Assembly (NCBI GenBank): GCA_964036295.1 | Contig: OZ038473.1 | Coordinates: forward strand, 13,840,501 to 13,904,500 | Length of the DNA: 64,000 nt | Source of the DNA: Plumapathes pennacea | Taxonomy: Eukaryota; Cnidaria; Anthozoa; Antipatharia; Myriopathidae | Reading direction: 5' to 3' | Part shown: piece by piece, positions 57,685-64,000 of the stretch | Position numbering within the stretch: position 1 is the stretch's first letter | Layout of the letters: each line of letters opens with the position of its first letter | Notes under the pieces: model-generated | The model's database searches: none | Told to the model about the DNA's origin: nothing | The model's input: the letters and a program-made list of their open reading frames with translations, nothing else | Program-made: the position numbers and the translations under genes

Positions 57685-59135
57685 AGCCGCTCTTCCTATT
57701 GGTTTACACGAGTCTCTTGGCTCGCTCCTGGAGTTTTAACAGGCTTCAGGACAGGAAGGGAGGGAGGGCGGGGAGGGGGGGGGAGGGGGTTAGGGTGGTC
57801 CTGAACTGGACCAAGTGTGACATATGTGTGCGAGTGTTTGGTGGGCAGGTTTACTGAAGTTGGTTCGTGTAATTTATTTCCTTCCAAAAAATATTCTTAT
57901 TGGGATGAGAATATCCCTGTTTGTCGGTTTGAGATGGTTTTCTAATTTCGACTTATTTTTCCCAAAACCTCCATTGATAGTTGACATATATATCTTTATT
58001 TTTATGTGTGACACGTTTTGTTCACCACTTTGGAAGTTTTCGTGTTACCGGAAACCAAGTATTACAGTTACCTTTTATAAGTTGGAAAGTATTTTTTCAT
58101 CAAGAAGAAAAACTAGTTTATGTATCATTGTAAATTGTCTATTTTGGTGTTGTTCATCGTCAAGCAAGTTGACATTTCTTTTGGTCAATTTCTTCGTGTA
58201 ACGTTCAAACTGTAGTTTGCTAAAGGAACCCTGAATGTTCCCAGAAGAAAGGGGGAAAAAAAGCGTTTAGTTGGAGTTACTTTGGCAAAATCTTTGAAAG
58301 CATTTTGTGTATACACAAGGTAAAGAATACGTTTTTTTAGTGTGGTAAGCATTTCGTGAGTTCGCATTTTCTGTGGCCGAGTTGGCCAAGCCCTGTGTTT
58401 GAGGACAGTTCACTTTGTGTCCCCGGGCACCATTCATATAAAATTTAAAGAAACAGCAATCGCGGGATATTTCCGATACTGTGGAAACTCATTTAGTGTC
58501 GGCCCTTAATTTAACTTAAAGTTGGCAAATCTCACACTCTTATAATATTTATTGCATTTAGTAAGTTATTACGTTGTTGGACCAAAAAAATAAAAAATAA
58601 AATGTTGTTTGAATAGAAAGTCCCGCTGTTCTTCTCGAAAAAGCATCCGTGTAAAATGCAGCTCTTGTCTATCAACGTTAAATCATGTTAGATGCGCATT
58701 TTGGTGTGATGCAGAAAGACAAGGTATTGCGCAGGCGTATTTTCCCCCCTCCCCCTTCGTCCGATTGTTTGTCCTCCTGCTCGCTGTAGGATTATATTGA
58801 CCTTTTCGCTAATTGCTGCGGAACTCATTACCAAAACTTACTGAAATTGCAAATACTGGCAGTCAAAAAAGCAAGTAAAATACACCAGCAAAGTTTCATT
58901 CGTTCTTTTTCCCACTCTGGTCTTTCAACATCAAACACTCGCCCCAGCCTCCCACCGCTTGCTTAACTTTTCCCCAGGCTTCCTCAGCTAGCCTACCTTC
59001 ACCCAAATGCATCCTGGGATATTTCCCACATTCCCTTGCGTTCCCCTTCCTCGGCGCCATCTTGAATTTATTGCAGAAGCATTTGGTTTGCAGACCACGA
59101 GAAAAGCGGTTTATCTTCCTGTGGAAGTAGCAGTC
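57685..59135. other. DNAAF9 3' region and ATP5ME promoter
   Basis: A G-rich patch (57757-57790) follows the DNAAF9 stop. Overlapping AATAAA signals lie at 58589-58600, about 0.9 kb downstream, and are candidates for its polyadenylation. The end of the interval carries a YY1-like GCGCCATCTTG (59055-59065), about 75 bp before the ATP5ME start. No additional gene is seen. Confidence 0.55.
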
Positions 59136-60487
59136 ATGCCGGTTAACGTTTCTCCTGCGATCAGAGTAAGTATATTCAGTCTTCATGTTTGGTTTATTGC
59201 GGTAGGTTGTTACAGTAGATGCAAGCTTGACTGGAATTGGACTCGTGTCTCTACAATCTTTATTATACCAGTATGTATGGCAATGCGTATAAATACATAC
59301 TGATTGATCTCTTCTTTGACCTGTGATTTTCTCATTCTAGTTCTCTAGGTATGCTGCTTTGACCTTAGGCCTGGTGTACGGCTACCGACGAAATGGTGAG
59401 CTAGTGGTTTTACTCTCTCAGTTGTAGACTGCCAGCTGTAGTCGGTCCTATTTGTTTCCCTTTTGAGATACAAATAGAGCTACATTATATGCTTGTCAGT
59501 GTTAGTCGTTTGATCCATAAGATCAGGCCCTAAATTACAAAAGCACATCAGCCTTGGCCAACAAATTTATTTCTTTATGCATTCAGTGTAGAGTACATGC
59601 ACGTCAATATATTGTAGATACTTCCACTACTGCACCGACACTGACAGTCACACATATTACAGCTGAACCTCTACTATAGGCCACCCCCTACAATGACCAG
59701 TGCTTTTGTCGCAGCTGTCATGGCAAATGAACTCTATAAAAAATTACTCATTATTCACTTTTGTACTTGGAACCAACATGTCCGCAATGTCTTTGTATTG
59801 TGACTCTCTAAAGATTGATTGCAACTTCTGGCAGAGTTACCTGAGTACATTAGATCCACTTGGCTCCTTTAAATATAGCAGTAGATTCATCATGCAAGAT
59901 ATGAAGCACTATAAACAGGTCTTCAGCGAGTATTATGTTGTTTTTTTCAGAATACCTCAAACCCATAGCTGCACAAGAACAAGAGGAGGAAGCCAAACGA
60001 GCCCAAGAAAAGGCAGAACTGGATGCCATCAGGAAAGCTGAAGCTGCCAAGAGTAAGTATTAATTCAGTTCTATTTATCTCATCATCATCATCATCATGA
60101 ACTTTATTTAAGTGTCAAATCTTCTAGCGTATCATGTGTGATATACTAATCGGGGACATCTTCCAGCTGAGTTGAAATTCAGTTTTCAGACAACATCCAA
60201 AAACAAAATCTAAGGTAATTTTACAGCCACCAATGCCAAGCTGTTAGAAAACATTTTCAACTAAACAGAAGCAAAAGTGATTGATTTGACTGCAGTGTGA
60301 AAAAACTTGTTGCGTGACAAAATCAGATTTTGGTTTTGATGTTGGGCCAAAGATGCTTGCTGCCAAACTTGTTTGGACCATATCCACTCACCATGTCATT
60401 AAATCAAGTTTTCATTATGATAATGTTGATCTTCATCAAGTTAAAATACACTTCTATTTTTTTTTTGTTTCAGTTCCATTGTTTTAA
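59136..60487 (+). CDS. ATP5ME: Mitochondrial ATP synthase subunit e
   Basis: Four exons (59136-59165, 59341-59395, 59951-60052, 60474-60487) encode 66 residues; human has 69. The order MPVNVSPAIR, FSRYAALTLGLVYGYRRN and EYLKPIAAQEQEEE matches subunit e: a single N-terminal membrane helix with an LGLVYG glycine motif, then a charged coiled-coil tail. The glycine motif of subunit e packs against subunit g and supports F1Fo dimerisation in the inner membrane (family knowledge). The final exon adds only IPLF before TAA. The strong donor AGTAAGT at exon 3 and the TTTGTTTCAG acceptor support it. AATAAA lies at 60610. There is no cleavable presequence, as usual for this subunit. Confidence 0.92.
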
Positions 60488-63129
60488 GCAACTACGCCCA
60501 ATCGCAAAGACTCCTTGTTGATGAGATATTTAACATTTCTGTGTGTGAGCTGGAACACAACCTGACAGATGATCTGTGCAATCTTATGAAATTGACTGTT
60601 TCACATTGTAATAAAATTGGTTACTCCAACACTGTTTTTGAGAGCCTTACCTTAAAGTTAAAGCTGCCACAAGTTAGAGTTTTTCAAGAAAAAAACCACT
60701 GTCCTTCTTTCTGATTAGGTCCTAAGTCCACAGACACACAAAGCTGATGTGACCATCACACAACACAGATTTAGTTCAACTATAGCTCAGGATTTTTTCT
60801 CAAAAAAGGGCAATTTTGACTAAAATTTTAAAACCTTGAAACTTTCAGGAAACCTTCCTAGGACTTTAACAAGACTTTTTCCAATGCATTTGTCTTATTT
60901 TTGGGCCATAAATGGCCATTTTCCGAAAAAATGGCAAGGCTTTGCCCATGTCTTTTGTCAAAAATAGCTGACTTTGATGAAGGATTTAAAACTCTTGAAA
61001 CTTTCAGGAAATCTTCCAGGGACTATAATGAAACTTTTTGAAATAAATTTGCCTTGTTCTCCTTCGTCTGTTGACAAGATATAGCAAGAAAAAGTATGCA
61101 TAATTTTGTGCTCTTTCATTTACAAAGGGAAGTGTTAGGTGATTATTTCCTCTTAATTTTACATGCAGCCTGCTCTATGTTTTGTCAAAAATTGCTTACC
61201 AAAACCTTTGTATACTCCCTGGAACATTTCCTAAAAGTTTCATGTGATTCTGAGATTAGGTCGAGGCTATATACTCCTATTTTGAGATTAGGCCAAAACC
61301 AATAATTTTTCAGCCATCACGATATATAGCAAGAAAATTACACATAATTTTGTGCTCTTTTGTTTGAAAAGGGTGAAATGTTAGGCGATGATTTGCTCTT
61401 ATTTATACTGTGCTCAATTTCAAAGTAGCCCGCAAGAGCCTGGGAACGAGGATGCATAACCCGAACCTTTGGAACCTGGAACCGACTTTACCAAGTTTCA
61501 AGGCTCGCAAAGCCTTATGGACCGCCACGTGGAGTTCAGTTGGGCCGGGAAGCGATCTTGTTCAGGTTTCAAGGTGTAGCGTTGTTTTCACTTGAAGTTT
61601 TGCTGTTGCAGCCCAATGTTTTGACGAGTTTGGACAGTTGTAAGTAGAACTTCCTTTCTCGGTCGACCATATATCTCTTTTGCGCGCGTAAGATATTTAA
61701 TAACCGTTGTAATTCTTTATTTCGCAGCTTCAGATTAATTATGCTGAAAGCCAAGTTTCGTCGTGTGTGTTGGACTCATCGCTTCATTCAACGTGAAGAC
61801 AAGTTACGGTTTACATGCAGAATACCCTGTCACTGCAGTGGGAAGAATGAAGCCAACGCAACCAGGACAAGATACAAAGAACCAGCAACGTTAAGGAGAA
61901 ACGTCGCTTTGCCTTAAAAAGTCATACTGGACACAGCCAAAGAAGTAAGGTAAGAAAGGAAGGAGTATATATTTTAATTTAATAACTAATGTTTTACTAG
62001 GAAGCCTTATTCATTGCAATGACTTTCAAAGGGGTCCTAAAAAACTTATTTAACTAAGCCAATATATACCAAAAAATATATACAAATACAAATGCAAAAA
62101 TACATAGAGAAATACAAACTCAAATTCAATAAGACGGCCTTTTCTGCTTCCATAGAGACACAAGAAAGAGAATTTCCCATTGTTTCTGGAGTTTGTGCTA
62201 AAACAGTGATAAGCACGTTGTTTGCGAAGTGGTCGTACGGTACTTTGACATCTAAATTAGTCGGTTTGCTAGTTTAGATATGCGGACTGTTGTTGATAAT
62301 ATCGTTACCCATATTAGGAGAGGACTTTGTTTTATTTTGTTATTAGATTTCGGTTGGACATTTCTCATAAGCAAGTGGGGGAAGGGACCCCTGGGGGGGG
62401 GTGGGAGAGAGTTTTTAGGGTAGTCGTGAAATGTGTAACCAGCGATATGAACAAACGGAAGAGTGAAAAGCCCTCGTTAAAGTGTTTATTGTGGTGATCG
62501 AGCTGGAGAGAGAGTAATCAAAAGTGGTCCTTCAAGCCAGATGTGAATGAACGAGACTTGCAACTAAACGGGGATGACAGTGACTGAAGGAAGTCGAAGA
62601 TTGCAGATTCAGTTGAACAAGAAAGCAAAAAAATCAAAGGAGCAGCCATCACAGGAACAGAAACCAAGATTATGTAGAACCAGGCAGTCAGAAAGGCCTT
62701 ACAAACAAGGATGCGGTGAAGAACAGGAGAAAGACACTAAGAGTAAACTTCACAAAGAAGACAAGATGGTGAAGGAAACTTTAAGTGGGAAGAAGACGGT
62801 CACTTGCTGCATTATCAGGTGGTGTTGGGACTTCCAGACTGGCTTGGTCAATGGTTTGTGCCTTAGCTGAGGCATCTGTAGGTTTGAGCTTGGCTAACTG
62901 ATCTGTTACACTGAGGTGTTATGCTTGACTGGTACTAGTAAGTTGAGAGTCTGACAGAATGGCTCCTGAGGCAGTTTCTCCTATACAGTCTCCCATCCTC
63001 TGTTCTGTTCTGACTTCATTTGAATGAACATCCACCCGATGCTCAACTCCGGCCTTCTGCCACTTGTTCCCTCTGTCATCTGGTGTAGGGACTACTCATG
63101 CGACCTCTCCTGAGTGATTGGATGACAGT
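60488..63129. other. Intergenic region right of ATP5ME, no gene recognised
   Basis: After the ATP5ME polyadenylation signal there are tandemly duplicated AT-rich units (60790-61400), a single CATCCTCGTTCCCAGGCT-type arm (61436-61454) and a G11 tract near 62394. A Lys-rich 98-codon ORF at 62574-62870 has no recognisable domain and is not called. CTTCAG followed by an open frame near 61730 was considered as an exon but has no family support. Confidence 0.5.
60790..61400 (+). repeat. Degenerate tandem duplication
   Basis: AACTTTCAGGAAA..TTCC..GGGACT-like text occurs at 60838 and again at 60999. CATAATTTTGTGCTCTTT within GATATAGCAAGAAAA context occurs at 61077-61120 and again at 61322-61362, about 243 bp apart. 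It is an old, diverged tandem repeat, probably transposon-derived. Confidence 0.6.
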
Positions 63130-64000
63130 TCCTTAAAGTCTCTGTTGTAGTTCTTGGGTTGTACTTTTTTTCCCTTAAAGTGTTTCTCTCTCACATCTTC
63201 CTGCACCTTTGGTTTCAACAGGTTGTGCATAGTTGGCAGTAGTGTTTTATGACCAAACATTCTTTGTACAGGGGGGGGGGGGGGTATTGCACCTGTTCAG
63301 GAGTGATAAGTAGACGTTGGTGCTGGCTTGCTTGGCCTTTATCAAGGTGTTCTTGGCAGTCTTTATGGCATTTTTCACCTTGCCATTGCTCTTGAGAGAT
63401 CAAAACTGGCTGCAAACTCTCTGAATTCTGAGGAGTCTACGGGCATGTTGCCACTGATTATTTGATTTGGGATGCCATGGACTGAGCTTCTTGGTGATTC
63501 CTTCTGCAGTCTTGCTCTTGAGTTTGTCCACCTCAAAGTAGCTCAAGTAATAGTCTACCACACAAAGTAAATCCTTATTGTCTAGCATGAACACATTTGC
63601 TTCAATCTTTTGCTCTGGTCAATCAGCTATCTCATGGCAGATAGGGGGTTCTTTTGATTGGTTCCTCGGATAGGTTGAGCAAATGATACATTTTGCAATG
63701 AAGTTGGTGAGGTCTGCTATCATTCCAGGCCAGTACACTGCCTCTCTGGCTTATTGTTAGCAGCTTTGGATTCCACTGTGGGAAAGGTTTGGAAGGAACT
63801 TGGAGAGATATTTCACCATACCAATAAGCGGCTGCACTCCCTGAACTTCAGTGGGAATCTCCTTGTTCACTGTGGCCTCAACTTTCTTGGGGTCTGGCTT
63901 AACTCCATCCCTGCTTAACAAATGTCCAGTGAATGGCACTTGCTCACTCTTGAAATCAAACTTTCCTTGTTTAGTTTGATGTTCTTCTCTCTGCATCTCT
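63130..64000 (-). mobile_element. Decayed Ty3/gypsy-type LTR retrotransposon pol remnant, runs off the window
   Basis: Read on the minus strand, 64000-63757 encodes the end of a reverse transcriptase. It has GHLLSRDGVKPDPKKVEA and YLSKFLPNLS, the classic Ty3/gypsy sequence just before RNase H. The next readable text (about 63740-63640) already belongs to the H2C2 zinc-finger region ahead of integrase, with YWPGM and C-x2-C. It is followed by integrase core text (VVDYYLSYFEVDKL, 63594-63400) and its C-terminal part (63415-63215). The RNase H segment is missing, and stops, frameshifts and a poly-G insertion (about 63270-63284) break the rest. No LTR is inside the window. It cannot encode a working element. 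Confidence 0.85.

Noticed and set aside
62574-62870. 98-codon Lys-rich ORF near the retrotransposon remnant
   Set aside because: No domain, no splice or family evidence, and low-complexity composition. It could be part of an unrecognised element, but that is not supportable from sequence alone.

Overview
The window is animal nuclear DNA, not prokaryotic. Every recognisable gene is split by many short introns with GT-AG (twice GC-AG) borders. The proteins are clear metazoan orthologues, including a motile-cilium factor. The introns are crowded with short hairpin elements, microsatellites and other dispersed repeats. Together this suggests an invertebrate with an early-branching, intron-rich genome, most likely an anthozoan cnidarian such as a stony coral. 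The lineage call is inference and was not tested by any search. Exon models were built by hand from reading frame, splice signals, phase continuity and remembered family sequence; every multi-exon model below keeps frame across all junctions.

Left part (1-10,900). Two paralogous Gfo/Idh/MocA-type NAD(P)-dependent dehydrogenases lie on the minus strand, the first cut by the window edge. TM2D2 sits between them on the plus strand. The ER SNARE gene STX18 follows on the plus strand in eleven exons.

Middle (10,900-35,800). A minus-strand gene encodes a roughly 890-residue protein that I do not recognise, except for a C-terminal VPS9-type Rab5-GEF domain that looks split by an insertion. It is head to head with TOPBP1, the multi-BRCT checkpoint and replication-initiation scaffold (14 exons, 1559 residues). 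A perfect E2F-type site and an upstream ORF precede TOPBP1. About 7.3 kb without recognisable genes follows, then a FAM53-family gene.

Right part (35,800-64,000). DNAAF9 (C20orf194/Shulin, the outer-arm dynein packaging factor) fills 22 kb with 45 coding exons, including a 13-nt microexon. A half-kilobase CAT-trinucleotide expansion and many hairpin elements lie in its introns. Next is ATP5ME (ATP synthase subunit e). The right edge holds the decayed remains of a Ty3/gypsy-type retrotransposon on the minus strand.

The genes are unrelated housekeeping, trafficking, genome-maintenance and cilium functions and do not form one pathway. I found no convincing novel multi-gene system. The most unusual material is the unrecognised VPS9 protein, departures from consensus at key residues (TOPBP1 activation-domain Trp to Tyr, a P-loop variant in DNAAF9, a GxGxxG variant in one dehydrogenase), and a set of non-autonomous hairpin element families, some with intact target-site duplications or nested insertions.
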